NCBI GenBank assembly: GCA_025056455.1
Contig: JANWVY010000004.1
Span: 310,001 to 374,000 of the forward strand
Reading direction: 5' to 3'
Origin: Bryobacteraceae bacterium
Lineage (GTDB): Bacteria > Acidobacteriota > Terriglobia > Bryobacterales > Bryobacteraceae
DNA: 64,000 bases
Shown here: positions 9,578 through 20,200 of the stretch, in pieces
Layout: each line of letters opens with the position of its first letter
Position numbering within the stretch: position 1 is the stretch's first letter
Made by a program: the position numbers and the translations under genes
The notes under the pieces: model-generated
What the model was told of the DNA's origin: nothing
Database searches by the model: none
Seen by the model: only the letters and a program-made list of their open reading frames with translations

Positions 9578-10702
9578 ACCCAGAAGCAAGGCACTCACGC
9601 CAACGATCAAGATTGACATGACGGGCAAGACCAGTAGCGCGGTCTTGAGCCGCCGCGTATCATGACCCCCCAGCGCGCCAATAATCGGAGAGCTCACGGC
9701 AAGCCCCATCCAGCCAAATACCAAAGCCAGACCAAGCGCTGTGGGGTTGCTCTGAAAGGTCATGTTTGTGATCGCGATCGCGTTGGGGAAGACGGGGGCC
9801 ATCGCTAAGCCGCCAATAAAAACAGCCGCTGCCGCAGCCGTGGCGCTGCGCACCTGGAGCATGCCGTAGGTGGTCAGAGCCATCAGAACCCCTGCGCCCA
9901 GGGTCACCTGCACAGGCGACAGGTCCTTCGGTAAGAAGGGCACAATTAACAGGCGGCCGAGCAGCAACCCGAGAGCAAAGCCCAAGCTGAGCACATTCAA
10001 AGCGCTTTTCTCCGGCAGTCCTTGCGCCACAAGGTGCTGCACCAGCCAATTCCAAACCCCAACCTCGCAGGCAATATAGAGAAAAAACAACAGGCTCACC
10101 AGCCAAAACGCCCCGGTCGCAAGCACAGCGCCTGCTCCGCCAAAGGCGTCGCCACTTCCAACAGGACCTGGCACCGGACCAACCGCACAGAGCACAAGCG
10201 ACACCCCAGCGAGCGCGGCGATCAGGTTGAGCAGCTTGGCCGAATCGCCCTTAAACAAGTTCGCGGCGATGAACGGAGTAAGCAGTCCCCCCAGGCCAAA
10301 AAACGAATTCAAAAGATTCGTTTTGGTCATTTCCGACATTCCCGCGCCCATATCGGCCGTAAGAGAGTTCGCTCCCGCAACGATGATGCCCCCTCCAAAA
10401 CCAATAACAAACAACATGCTGGCGACTGTGCCGAAGCTTTTGGAACGCGGCAGCGAGAGCAAGCCAAACGTCACAATGGCCAGCGCAACCACCAGCGCAA
10501 TTTTCTTCCCCGCCAAACCGATGAGTGGCCCAACCACAATCGACGCCAGCACAAGACCAAGCGCCTGGGACAAAGCAATTCGTCCCATCTGTTTCGGTGT
10601 CAGTTGGAGGCGCTTCGATAGCTCCGGGAGAATTGTCCCGAGCAAGGCGGCCACCATCCCATAAATCAACACGCCGCTTACTGCGGCCAAAATCAGCAAC
10701 AT
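9569..10702 (-). CDS. Major facilitator superfamily transporter
   Basis: A 377-residue protein made almost entirely of hydrophobic segments, consistent with about 12 membrane helices in two halves, with a short basic loop in each. The first half carries ALSQALGLVLASIVVGPLIG and LAGKKIAL around the loop-2/3 region, as in MFS sugar or nucleoside-type permeases (FucP-like). The substrate cannot be assigned. An AAGGAG lies seven bases before the ATG. It converges on the DUF1501 gene. Confidence 0.8.
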   Translation of the reverse strand: MLLILAAVSGVLIYGMVAALLGTILPELSKRLQLTPKQMGRIALSQALGLVLASIVVGPLIGLAGKKIALVVALAIVTFGLLSLPRSKSFGTVASMLFVIGFGGGIIVAGANSLTADMGAGMSEMTKTNLLNSFFGLGGLLTPFIAANLFKGDSAKLLNLIAALAGVSLVLCAVGPVPGPVGSGDAFGGAGAVLATGAFWLVSLLFFLYIACEVGVWNWLVQHLVAQGLPEKSALNVLSLGFALGLLLGRLLIVPFLPKDLSPVQVTLGAGVLMALTTYGMLQVRSATAAAAAVFIGGLAMAPVFPNAIAITNMTFQSNPTALGLALVFGWMGLAVSSPIIGALGGHDTRRLKTALLVLPVMSILIVGVSALLLGKN

Positions 10703-10865
10703 GGGAATTCTCCTTTTGCAGGCAGCCCTCTGGCGGGATTTCCACCGCCCGCTAACGGTCGTAGTTTGTCAAAACCCTAGATGTTACCACTAATGAAAGG
10801 AAGATCACAGCGAATTTCGGCTTCACCAGGGGCAAATGTTTTTGCTTGGAAACGGCCCGCGAGCC

Positions 10866-11588
10866 TTATTCCGGGCGAGGTTCCATGGCCCGCAGCCGTT
10901 CGAGAACTTGTTGGGCCGCCTTTTGGCCGGCGCTTTTCTTGGACAATCCTTCGGCCCGGCTCGACAGTTCTTTGCCCACACGCACCTCCACCGTGAACAC
11001 TTTTGAGTGTTCTGGACCTTCTTCGTGAACAATGGAATAGCGCGGGGTAGGTAACTTTAACTGCTGGGTTCTCTCCTGTAAAGCGCTCTTATAGTCCTTG
11101 ACTTGCGCCTCGCCATCCGGGTTTTCTGCAAACTCGGAAACGATTTGCGCCTGAACAAAATTTCGCGCTAATTCCAAGCCACCGTCGAGGAACAGCGCGG
11201 CGATTAACGCCTCGAGAGCGTTGGCCAACAGCGCTCGCTTCTGGCGACCTCCGCTAAGTTCTTCCCCCCGGCCCAGGCGGAGAAACTGTCCCAGCTCCAA
11301 CCGCTGCGCGACTTCATATAAACGTTGCGCGCTCACCAAATGGGCTTTCCTCTTGGAAAGCCCGCCTTCCGACATGTTGGGGTACAGCTTGACGAGCTGT
11401 TCGGCGACAAGAAATCCGAGGACGGAATCGCCCAGGAATTCCAGCTGTTCGTTGTCTTCTAAGACACCAGGCCCCTGGCCAGGCCTTTCAAAGCGGTAGG
11501 ATTTGTGTGTGAGCGCGCGCTCTAGAAGGCTTCGATCGTGAAACTGATGTTGGATCTTCGATTCCAGCAGTTCTAGGTCGCTGCTCAT
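10866..11588 (-). CDS. rnc: Ribonuclease III
   Basis: Cleaves double-stranded RNA in rRNA processing and mRNA decay. The 240-residue protein has the RNase III signature NEQLEFLGDSVLGF near residues 46-59, with the catalytic Glu and Asp, a second acidic cluster (ALEALIAALFLDGG) near 125-140, and a C-terminal double-stranded RNA-binding domain from about 160 (DYKSALQE, PRYSIVHEEGPEHSKVFTVEV, GLSKKSAGQKAAQQ). It starts 12 bases after the stop of a TPR gene on the same strand; no clear ribosome site is seen. Confidence 0.96.
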   Translation of the reverse strand: MSSDLELLESKIQHQFHDRSLLERALTHKSYRFERPGQGPGVLEDNEQLEFLGDSVLGFLVAEQLVKLYPNMSEGGLSKRKAHLVSAQRLYEVAQRLELGQFLRLGRGEELSGGRQKRALLANALEALIAALFLDGGLELARNFVQAQIVSEFAENPDGEAQVKDYKSALQERTQQLKLPTPRYSIVHEEGPEHSKVFTVEVRVGKELSSRAEGLSKKSAGQKAAQQVLERLRAMEPRPE

Positions 11589-11600
11589 GAGAGGGTGCGG

Positions 11601-12350
11601 CTAGTTCTTCGCTCCTTTGGCTTTCACGGCTCGCTCTCGTTCCGCCTGAGCAACCTGTTTGACCTGTGGCGGGGCGTCTGCAGACGCTAGGACCCTGTCC
11701 AGTGTCGCAATCGCTTCATCATACTTCTGGGCGAGATTGTAGGTAGAGCCAAGCCGCACCATGGTGCTCAGATCGCCGTTGAGCTCCACTGCGGTTTTAA
11801 AGTGCTGGATGGCTTCATCGTATTTTTTCCGGGCTGAAGCGGTGATGCCCAGCGCCTCATGCATCTGCGCTTGGAAATCCTTTTTGGCTGCCTCCCACTG
11901 CTCGTCGGGGATCTGGGGATTGGGTTTGGTGGCCGTCTTGAGCGCTTCGCCGGCATCCTTGGCTAATTTTTCAGCCCGGCTCAGTTTTTCCTCGCGATCG
12001 AGGTCATGCTCGCGCGTCCGCATCGCAATGGCGCTCGACATCAACAGCATGGTGGCATAATTCTTTGGGTCGGCTTCGAGCGTACGCTCCCCGTACAGAA
12101 TGAGCTTCTCAAAATCATTTTTCTGTTGCGCGGAAACGGTGGCCATGTACAAAGCAAAACCTTTGAACTCGGTGTCAGCGAACTTGGTCAGCAGGTTCTC
12201 CACAGCGGCGATCCGGGAATCCGGATCGGGGGCGTTTTGAATCGCCATGATCGCTTCCACTTCCTTCTGGGACTTGGGCTGGGGCTGCTTCTGGGCGGCC
12301 AGCGGGAGGCTCATCAGCAGGGCTCCCGCACTCAAAACAAGCTTCTTCAT
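11601..12350 (-). CDS. Exported TPR-repeat protein
   Basis: A 249-residue protein with an N-terminal signal peptide (MKKLVLSAGALLMSLPLAAQ) and a helical body with at least two TPR-like repeats: ARKKYDEAIQHFKTAVELN and LAQKYDEAIATLDRVL. TPR proteins mediate protein-protein contacts; no enzyme motif is seen. The start at 12350 is chosen over an in-frame ATG 21 bases upstream because an AAGGAG lies six bases before it and the signal peptide begins exactly there. Lies in a minus-strand run between another TPR gene and rnc. Confidence 0.8.
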   Translation of the reverse strand: MKKLVLSAGALLMSLPLAAQKQPQPKSQKEVEAIMAIQNAPDPDSRIAAVENLLTKFADTEFKGFALYMATVSAQQKNDFEKLILYGERTLEADPKNYATMLLMSSAIAMRTREHDLDREEKLSRAEKLAKDAGEALKTATKPNPQIPDEQWEAAKKDFQAQMHEALGITASARKKYDEAIQHFKTAVELNGDLSTMVRLGSTYNLAQKYDEAIATLDRVLASADAPPQVKQVAQAERERAVKAKGAKN

Positions 12351-12398
12351 GATCGACTCCTTGCGTTTCAAACTCTCCCCGACATTACTGTCGACATC

Positions 12399-13928
12399 TC
12401 ATTGCGCCTTGCGGCGAAACTCGCCTTTTAGTCCCCGGTCCGCCTGTTCCCTGGCTTTGGCCGAAGCGCCTTCGACAGCCGTCGCCGCCTGATAGTACTC
12501 CCGGGCCCGATCCGCCTCGCCCGCCAGATCGGACAGATTGCCAAGATACACCAGCGTCCAGGCTTTCGTAAATGGATCTGGGTCGAGCTCGAGCACGCGC
12601 TGGAACTGGCGCTCAGCAAGCTCTGGATTTTTCTCTAGCGTAGCAATTCGCGCCAACCCATAATAGGCCTTCGCGCGTTTGGCCTTCTCATCCGTGTCTG
12701 CCAGCACGGACAGAAACAGCTTTCGCGCTTCTTCGATTTGCCGGGGTCGCGCATTGAGCAGTTTCTCGGCGTCTTCGAGCGTTTTGTCTAAACCTGAAGG
12801 CGTGACTACTTCTTCTTGTTGACAGGTGTGTCTCGGCTTGCGCGGAAAAGGCGCGCTGGCAAATTGAAAATTTTCAAAGCGCTTGTCCTCTTTGCGGAGA
12901 TCGATGCCCTGAATCATCTCTGGAAAGTACAGCCGCAGGGCCTGCTCTTGCTTTTCATAGGCCGCGAGAGCTTCGGAAAAATAAGGCACCAGCACGAAAC
13001 CTTCGGCCGCCGCTTGTTGAACCCACTGCTGGCGTTTCTCGCTGGCGCCTGGTCCGCTCATCAGGCGGCCTTCGATTGCCTTTACGAGGCAGCGCTGGAC
13101 GAGCAGGGTGACATCGTTTTTGTAAATCTCCGGAAGAGCCGGCGCAGCCAGCGCCAGGTCTAAAATGCTCTTCTTCTTCTCAATCTGCTCGCTGTATTTG
13201 AGCGTTAGCGGGTCAATCAGATACTGAAGATAGCGGTGACGGATCTCTTCGTATTGGGGTTCGGGCGAAGGCGTGATAACGACGAAAAACTCATCCCCGT
13301 AGCTGCGCGTGTGCACTTGGTTGGGCGGTCCCAGCAGGTCGAGATAGATTTGGAAACGGCGCCCGAGATACCCGCTTGTAACATTGCGCAAATAGCCATT
13401 GGCTTCGAGAACGGCGCGGGAAGCCGGTTCATGATACGCTGCCAGTTGCTTTTCAATCCAAGGTTGCGCCTGCTTCCACAGCTCGTCAATGCCCGCCTCC
13501 TGGTGGAATTTTTTCATTAAGTCTTGCAGTCCGCTCAGGGCGGTTACCTCAGGTGGAACGTCGTTTTCCCGAACCCGGTACTTAAAAGACGGTGCTTCCA
13601 CCACAAGGGCAAACGACACGAACAACGCCATAGTCTGGGCATCGTCACCAAGGCGGTGATCACGCAGGAATCGCTTCAACTCGAAGGCCGACGGTGGATT
13701 CTTAGCGGCAATTTGCTGTCGAACTTGTTTGCGCAGGGGATGGTTAAAACAGGATTGAAGATCAGCGTCAAAACCGGCAGCGTTGAGGGCAGCCATGACG
13801 CTAAACAGCGTTAAGTTTGCATCGAGTTGTCCGGTTTCAGCGGCAAGCCCCCGCGTGATCCCTCCCATTAGAGCCAGGGCGAGGGCCACTCTGGCCGCTT
13901 GAAAACCTTTCGGCAAGCGCAACAGCAC
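12399..13928 (-). CDS. Exported hypothetical protein with C-terminal TPR repeats
   Basis: Not assigned to a named family. From GTG 13928 it is 509 residues: a signal-like N-terminus (RLPKGFQAARVALALALMGG), a long helical region with no motif I can name, and C-terminal TPR-like repeats (KAYYGLARIATLEKNPELAERQFQRVLE; REYYQAATAVEGAS). The frame is open up to an ATG at 14162, which would add 78 residues lacking any signal-peptide logic and would overlap a probable infC promoter, so the internal GTG is preferred; the true start is uncertain. A TPR protein gene follows 48 bases downstream. With this start, the 345-base stretch to infC holds only the promoter at 14119. Confidence 0.6.
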   Translation of the reverse strand: MLLRLPKGFQAARVALALALMGGITRGLAAETGQLDANLTLFSVMAALNAAGFDADLQSCFNHPLRKQVRQQIAAKNPPSAFELKRFLRDHRLGDDAQTMALFVSFALVVEAPSFKYRVRENDVPPEVTALSGLQDLMKKFHQEAGIDELWKQAQPWIEKQLAAYHEPASRAVLEANGYLRNVTSGYLGRRFQIYLDLLGPPNQVHTRSYGDEFFVVITPSPEPQYEEIRHRYLQYLIDPLTLKYSEQIEKKKSILDLALAAPALPEIYKNDVTLLVQRCLVKAIEGRLMSGPGASEKRQQWVQQAAAEGFVLVPYFSEALAAYEKQEQALRLYFPEMIQGIDLRKEDKRFENFQFASAPFPRKPRHTCQQEEVVTPSGLDKTLEDAEKLLNARPRQIEEARKLFLSVLADTDEKAKRAKAYYGLARIATLEKNPELAERQFQRVLELDPDPFTKAWTLVYLGNLSDLAGEADRAREYYQAATAVEGASAKAREQADRGLKGEFRRKAQ

Positions 13929-14118
13929 GTTGATCTTAATCCAGCTTTCATTGTAGCCAAAGCGGCGCTGGAACCGGTCCGAATTGTGGTGTGTCCCGCA
14001 AGACATCCGCTTCTGGCTTCCCATCCAAGCTGCCAGTCTTGCGCTCGTCGCCGGCATCAAAAACCTCCCGGCGGCAACAACGGCGGCGGGGAAACTTGCT
14101 TTTTTTTGATATCCCCCA

Positions 14119-14147
14119 TAGACACCAGCTCGCATTCCGATTACACT
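14119..14147 (+). promoter_or_regulatory. Putative promoter for infC
   Basis: TAGACA at 14119-14124 and TACACT at 14142-14147 are separated by exactly 17 bases. Transcription would start about 120 bases before infC, giving a long leader. Confidence 0.45.
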
Positions 14148-14273
14148 GTTGGCTGGATTCACCAGTCTCGTTCTTGCAACAGGGGATGTGTACCCATCTC
14201 AAAAAGTTTCTTGATATTTCACAAAAGGCTAGGAAAGGAGCTGAACTAGCAGCCCAGGGCGTTTGAGTTTCGA

Positions 14274-14879
14274 ATGTTTCCACCAAAAAGTTTTCCCCCA
14301 CGCCGTACTCGCATTCGCGAAAACGTCAATGAGGCAATCCGGGCTAAGGAAGTCCGGGCCGTCTTTCCGGATGGCGTCGTCGAAATCATGCCTACCCAGG
14401 CTGCAATCCGGAAAGCGCAGGATTTGGGGCTCGATCTGATTCTTGTTTCCCCAACCGCAGACCCGCCCGTTGCCAAAGCCATGGATTATGGCCAGTGGCA
14501 GTATGAGCAAAAGAAAAAGTCGCACGAGGCCAAAAAGAAGCAGCATGTCATCCAGGTAAAAGAGCTCAAATTCCGGCCCAATACCGATGACCATGATTAC
14601 GACTTTAAAAAGAATCACGCGATTCGTTTCCTCAAAGAAGGGAATCGCGTGAAGGCCGTGGTGCAGTTCCGCGGTCGCGAGATTGCTCACGTAGATCTGG
14701 GCCAGAAGCTGCTGCAGCGGTTTGCCGAAGACCTCGCCGCCTATGGCGCCGTCGAAGGCCAGCCACGTTTAGAAGGCAGGGCTTTTCACGTGATTATTAG
14801 CCCGTTGAAAAAGGACAGTTCCGCGAAGAAAGAAAAACCCGCAGCTCCTCCCGCGAACCCCGTCATCCCTCCCGCCTAA
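14274..14879 (+). CDS. infC: Translation initiation factor IF-3
   Basis: IF-3 binds the 30S subunit and checks initiator tRNA and start codon. The 201-residue protein has the N-domain (RIRENVNEAIRAKEVR...VSPTADPPVAKAMDYGQW), the basic linker (EQKKKSHEAKKKQ) and the C-domain (VKELKFRPNTDDHDYDFK, RFLKEGNRVKAVVQFRGREI). A Lys/Pro/Ala tail of about 20 residues extends beyond the usual end. The start is an ordinary ATG rather than the rare AUU-type codon often used by infC; the nearest GGAG is over 30 bases upstream. rpmI and rplT, which normally follow, are absent: the next gene is on the other strand. Confidence 0.95.
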   Translation: MFPPKSFPPRRTRIRENVNEAIRAKEVRAVFPDGVVEIMPTQAAIRKAQDLGLDLILVSPTADPPVAKAMDYGQWQYEQKKKSHEAKKKQHVIQVKELKFRPNTDDHDYDFKKNHAIRFLKEGNRVKAVVQFRGREIAHVDLGQKLLQRFAEDLAAYGAVEGQPRLEGRAFHVIISPLKKDSSAKKEKPAAPPANPVIPPA

Positions 14880-14956
14880 CGGCGCCTGGCCTTCCCTGAA
14901 AGCAGCCGGGGTGAGCCGACGGTGTTCCGCCCATCAACTCCGCGAGAGTCTGTCGC

Positions 14957-14982
14957 CGGGCCTGGTTTCCTGCCCGACTTTT
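14957..14982 (+). terminator. Weak terminator-like hairpin downstream of infC
   Basis: CGGGC/GCCCG with an internal GG/CC pairing is followed by ACTTTT. It lies between infC and the convergent lipoprotein gene. Confidence 0.3.
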
Positions 14983-14990
14983 CGCGGTTG

Positions 14991-15479
14991 CTATTTCCTT
15001 GTCAGGCCCACTTCATGGACAATCACGCCCAACTCGCGCCGATCCTCCCCTTGAGGTTGCCGCACGGGCTCAACCCAAAACTCCAAACGCACAATATCTT
15101 TATTTCGTAAAGCCTCGGCCGGCACCTCACGGCGGATTTCTTGCAAGCCGAAACGACTGGTCTCTTCCTCGGCGAGCTTGACCCCAGCCACCGACATTTG
15201 AATTTTCGTTTGAGAGCGCTCACCTTGGAGAATCTCCGGAACGCTATAACGCAGCAGCAACACGGCGCCCTCGCTTGCCGCGCGTTTGGGAGTCTTAACG
15301 CCCACAACGAAGTGACCCGTGGTCCACCGCCAGCCATTTTCGATTGGGTGGAAGCCGCTGACCAGTTGAATCGCCATCTTCGGGTCGCCAACGTTGACCA
15401 TCTCTCCCAGATCTGAAGAAGAAGACCGGCAGCTTGAGAGAATGAACAAGATTGTGAACCCAACCACATGCCTGTGCAT
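14991..15479 (-). CDS. Predicted lipoprotein, function unknown
   Basis: A 162-residue protein with a lipoprotein signal: hydrophobic FTILFILSSC places the lipidated cysteine at residue 17, followed by a Ser-rich linker. The rest appears beta-rich (GWRWTTGHFVVGVKTP, AVLLLRYSVPEIL, DIVRLEFWVEPV), like an Ig-type fold, and has no catalytic motif. It stands alone between two plus-strand genes. Confidence 0.7.
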   Translation of the reverse strand: MHRHVVGFTILFILSSCRSSSSDLGEMVNVGDPKMAIQLVSGFHPIENGWRWTTGHFVVGVKTPKRAASEGAVLLLRYSVPEILQGERSQTKIQMSVAGVKLAEEETSRFGLQEIRREVPAEALRNKDIVRLEFWVEPVRQPQGEDRRELGVIVHEVGLTRK

Positions 15480-15585
15480 ACCTTCAGAATTTCACAACCC
15501 TCGATAATACTGGCAGTTTCCACGGCATGGATTTCTGCTTGCATCTGCTCCAACCCCTAGCTGCCGCCGCGCTACGCTAGAAACG

Positions 15586-16089
15586 ATGTCAGTTCCCGCG
15601 GAAATTTTACGCCAGCATCTCGGCTACAGCGAGTGGGCCTCCCAGCGCCTTGTTTCGGCTGCCGCTTCGTTAAGCCAGGAGGAACTCCACAGGGATTTTA
15701 AACACGCCAGCAAATCGATCCTAGGAACTCTCGCGCATATCTTCGCTGCCGATCGCATTTGGATCAACCGCGTAACGGCAACCCCTCAAGCCACCTTCCT
15801 CGACCCGGAGAAGGATCTGCGACTGGAGACCCTACAACAGGAGTGGCCGCTGATTTCCGAGCGCTGGCGCGCATTTCTCGCCGCCGAGAACGACGATTCC
15901 GTGCAGCGGCGGATCCCCTACCAGGACCTCAAAGGCAACGCCTACTCGACTCCGCTGTGGCAGATCGTTCTGCATGTCGTGAATCACGGATCGCATCACC
16001 GCGGACAAGTCTCCGCCATGCTCCGAGCCTTGGGCTATACTCCTCCGCCCATCGATCTCATCGTCTATTACCGCGAACGTGAAAAGTAG
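15586..16089 (+). CDS. DinB-family metal-binding protein
   Basis: A 167-residue four-helix protein of the DinB/YfiT fold. The usual three histidine ligands can be placed in LGTLAHIFAADRIW (near residue 47) and in NHGSHHRGQV near 130. Family members bind nickel or zinc and often act as thiol-dependent transferases, but the substrate here is unknown. Its 3' end overlaps the convergent MFS gene by 22 bases. Confidence 0.85.
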   Translation: MSVPAEILRQHLGYSEWASQRLVSAAASLSQEELHRDFKHASKSILGTLAHIFAADRIWINRVTATPQATFLDPEKDLRLETLQQEWPLISERWRAFLAAENDDSVQRRIPYQDLKGNAYSTPLWQIVLHVVNHGSHHRGQVSAMLRALGYTPPPIDLIVYYREREK

Positions 16090-17255
16090 GTGAGCAGCAA
16101 GGCTAGGGTGAGAAACGCTGCGCCGCTGGTGTAGGGGGCTGCTGGGCCCATTCGATCAAAAGCAATTCCCGCCCAAAGAGGACCGAAAACTCGTGTCACG
16201 CTCAGCAAAGACTGCGTACAGCCCAACAACCAGCCCTGCTCGCGCTGTCCAACACGCTGGGTCAGCATCGCTGTCAGTGCCGTACTCGCCAAGCCCACGC
16301 CCGATACCCCAACGATCGCGAAATTCAAGTGCAGCGGGCGCTGGGATTGCGCCACCCCGAGAAAGCCAGCGGTCAGCATAACCAGTCCGAAAACCGCCAT
16401 GCGGAATTCCGTCATCCTGCCAGAAAGTGCCCGTACCAGCCATCCTTGCACGATGGCTGCTAGGAGTCCAATGTAGGCGAAGGTCCAGGCATTTTCCGAA
16501 GGACTGTAATGCAGGCGCACGGCCGTGAAGACGGCGAAGTTACTCTGTAATCCGCTGAAGGCAAAATTCATGACAAAGAGCGCGCCAAGCAACGGGCGCA
16601 GCTCCTGGCGGCTAAGGACCTCGCGCAGCGGAGCAAGCGGGTTGAGCTCGGAGATCCGGAACGTCCCGAATCTTCGTTGCGAGCCCGGTAGCGATTCGGG
16701 CAAGGTGAAATATCCAAACACCGCCGTAACCAGGGCGAGAATGCCAGCGCCATACGCCGGCGCGTGCAAGCTGATCTGACTCAAGGCGCCGCCGAGAGCA
16801 GGCCCCAAAATGAACCCCAAGCCAAACGCTGCACCAATCAGCCCGAAATTCTTCGCGCGGTCTTCGGGCCGGCTTATGTCAGCTAGATACGCTTGCGCCG
16901 TAGAAATATTGCCCCCCGTAATCCCATCCAGAATGCGGGCGGCAAACATCAACGGCAACGAATTCGCCAGGGCAAACAGAAAATAACCCAAGGCGGAGCC
17001 TAAAATGCTGAACAACAACACCGGCCGCCGCCCATAGCGATCCGAGAGCACTCCCAGCACCGGGCTTGCAAGAAACTGAGCCGCGGAGAAACTTAGAGAC
17101 AGCGCGCCGACAGTTGTGGCATCCGACCGGAATTGATGCACCAGGTAAGGAATGATGGGCAGCAGGATACCGGCCCCAAGTAAGTCCAGGAAGACTGTCG
17201 CGAATAAGAAGCCAACTGCCCGCTTGGTGCTTCTTTCTGTGGACACGCCGTCCAC
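16068..17255 (-). CDS. TetA-like MFS efflux transporter
   Basis: A 395-residue 12-helix transporter of the drug:proton antiporter (TetA) branch. The loop-2/3 motif [16 protein letters not shown] (near residue 70) and the helix-4/5 motif [21 protein letters not shown] are typical, with [12 protein letters not shown] as the antiporter motif C. Start is GTG 17255. It begins only three bases after the infB stop on the same strand, so it is probably read through from the rimP-nusA-infB operon. Family resemblance does not prove tetracycline as substrate. Confidence 0.87.
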   Translation of the reverse strand: MDGVSTERSTKRAVGFLFATVFLDLLGAGILLPIIPYLVHQFRSDATTVGALSLSFSAAQFLASPVLGVLSDRYGRRPVLLFSILGSALGYFLFALANSLPLMFAARILDGITGGNISTAQAYLADISRPEDRAKNFGLIGAAFGLGFILGPALGGALSQISLHAPAYGAGILALVTAVFGYFTLPESLPGSQRRFGTFRISELNPLAPLREVLSRQELRPLLGALFVMNFAFSGLQSNFAVFTAVRLHYSPSENAWTFAYIGLLAAIVQGWLVRALSGRMTEFRMAVFGLVMLTAGFLGVAQSQRPLHLNFAIVGVSGVGLASTALTAMLTQRVGQREQGWLLGCTQSLLSVTRVFGPLWAGIAFDRMGPAAPYTSGAAFLTLALLLTYFSRSR

Positions 17256-17258
17256 GCG

Positions 17259-20200
17259 CTAGATCACCGCCGTTTGTTTTTCTGTCACGAAGGCTTCGAT
17301 CACATCCCCGGGCTTGATGTCGTTGAAGTTGGCGATGGCAATACCGCACTCATAACCGGCCTTTACTTCTGCTGCGTCTTCCTTGAACCTTCGCAAACTG
17401 CCAATGCGCCCGGTGTGGACCACGATATTGTCGCGGAGTAGCCGCACCTGACAGTCGCGCGTAATGACGCCCTCGTTGACATAACAACCGGCCACGGTGC
17501 CCACTTTGCTGATGCGGAAGACTTGCCGGACTTCCGCCCGGCCCTTGAAGGTCTCCTTGATCACCGGCTCGAGCAGACCGGCCATGGCCTTCTTCATTTC
17601 GTCCGTTAGCTCGTAAATGATCGTGTGCAGTCGAATGTCGACCGATTCCTTTTCCGCAAGAGCCGCAGCGCTTTTTTCTGGACGAACATTAAAACCCACA
17701 ATAATGCCGTCCGAGGCTGAGGCAAGCAACACATCGGTTTCGGTAATGGCGCCCACTCCCGTATGCAGAACGCGGACCTTGACTTTGTCCGTACTCAGCT
17801 TTTGCAGTGTGTCAGCCAGCACTTCGCAGGTTCCGCCCACATCCGCCTTGAGAATGATGTTGAGCTCCTTGACCTCGCCTTCCTTCAGGGACTTGGCCAG
17901 CGCCTCCAAACTGACGCGAGAGCCCTTCTTTAGCTGCTCTTCACGCTGTTTGGCTTCCCGATAGAGTACAATTTGCTTGGCCTTTGCCGTGTCGGTGACA
18001 ACCTGGAAAGTCTCTCCCACCTCGGGCACGTCTTCCAGGCCAAGCACTTCCACAGGCATGGAGGGACCGGCTTCCTTCAACGAATTCCCGCGATCGTCAA
18101 ACATCGCGCGCACGCGGGAGAAGACCGCGCCGCAAACAAAGTAATCGCCCACGCGAAGCGTCCCTTTTCTGACCAGCACCGTGGCGACAGGGCCACGCCC
18201 GCGGTCTAGCTTCGCCTCCAGCACGGTGCCAACAGCTGGACGATTGGGATTCGCCTTCAAGCCCTGCATATCCGCCACGAGCAGAATCATCTCGAGCAAC
18301 AGGTCGATATTCTGCTTAGTCTTGGCTGAAAGCGGAACCATAATGGTGTCGCCGCCCCATTCTTCTGGCATCAAGCCGATATCAGACAGTTGTTGCTTGA
18401 TGCGCTCGGGTTGCGCCTCTGGCTTGTCGATCTTGTTGATGGCCACAATGATGGGCACTTTCGCGGCCCGCGCATGATCAATGGCCTCGCGCGTTTGAGG
18501 CATCACACCGTCATCGGCCGCCACCACCAGCACCACAATGTCTGTCACCTTCGCACCGCGTGCGCGCATGCGCGTGAACGCTTCGTGCCCCGGCGTATCG
18601 ATGAAGACGATCTTGCGATCGTTTTTTTCTACCCAGTAGGCGCCAATGTGTTGTGTAATGCCGCCAAACTCCCCTTCCACCACATTTGACTCGCGAATGG
18701 CGTCCAGTAACGACGTTTTCCCGTGGTCAACGTGACCCATGATGGTTACCACGGGCGGACGCGGCAGCATGTCCGAGGATTCTTCGGCCATCTCAAGATC
18801 AAAGACCGTCTCCTCCTCGAAACTCATTTGCGTGGTGGTGGCGCCAAACTCTTTTGCCAGCTCTTCGGCCAGCTTGACGTCCAGCGTTTGATTGATGGTG
18901 GCGAAGATCTTGCGGTCCACCAACTTCTTGATGACTAAATTGGCCTTAATTCCCAGCTTCTCGGAGAATTCTTTGACTGTCATGCCCTCCGAGATGGTGA
19001 TCTCGCGATTGACAGCCAGAACCTGTTCCGTTTCCGGCCGGCGGACGAGACGGAGATCTTTTTCTTCGGGCTCCACCTGGCGGTGCCGTTCTCGCGAAGG
19101 TCTTTTGGCGTCCCGGCGTCCGGAATCTGGAGCTGGCGGTGGCACGACACTGGGGTCGATCCGAACCGGAGCCGTAGGGTGGGTCGGACGGGCACGTTGC
19201 GCCGTTGAACCCGATCGACTGGTGGGGCTTTGTCCAGGTTGTGAACTTGGGCGAAGAATTGGCTGGCCAGGTCGAATTGGGCCCCGATAAATTGGCTGCC
19301 CCGGGATGGGGGTAGGCGCCGGGGGCTTTCCCGGCATGGGCGGCCGTGCGATGGGTTGACCGGGCGTGGGCTTTTGCTGCGTTTGCTGCTGGAGCCGCGC
19401 CACGAGATCGGGCCTCGGAGGAACAACCGGGCGCGCCACGGGTTGACCAGCTAGCACGGGCGGACGGGCTGGCGTTGCCGAAGCTTGCGGTTGTGCCGGG
19501 CGGGGAGGCGGAGTAATCGGCCGGCCTGGAACGGGCGTGCTGGGAGCTGGCGCTGGCGTTTTAGGGCGCGCTGCTCCCGATCCCGGCGCTTCGGCTGGCG
19601 CCGCCGGAGCAGGAGTCACCACGCGTGCTGGCTCAACTGGCGGCAACGGTTGCCGCGGTCCGGAAAGAATCTGCCCTGGCCGTGGCGGAGGCACAGGCTT
19701 AGCCGGAATGGCAATGGTCCGCTGCGGCGGTGCGGGCGTCGGAGCCGGCGAGCTCGCGGTCGCCGCTGGCGGTTCTTTCGGTTGCGCAAGCGTCGAAGCC
19801 AAGGGCCCGGCGAGCGGCGGTCGCAGGGGAGCCGCAGGCCGCGGCACGAAACGCGTCTCAGGAACTTGCGGTGGCTCAACAACCGGCTTGACCGGAGTTT
19901 CTGCCGTTGCTGTCACCGCTGGCGATGGCGGCGGAGGCGCTACAGCGGGCGGTGGAATCGGGACCGGTGCGGGGGGAACTCCCTGCGCGATCTCGGCCGG
20001 CGCCGGATTCACGGCTGGTTCCGCCACCGCCTTCGAAGGCTCCGCTGGCCCCTCCACGGGTTGGGGCGCTTCCTCCACAGCCGCAATGGGACCGCCGTCG
20101 CGCGGAGAGCCAGCTGCGGCCGCCTCTTCAAAACCAAAATGGCGCCGCACCTTGATGGCGATTTCCTCGTCAATCGAGCTGGAATGCGTCTTCTTGTCTA

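Noticed and set aside
16068-16089. Overlap of the DinB and MFS genes
   Set aside because: A 22-base convergent overlap of two intact genes; compact packing rather than a sign of error.
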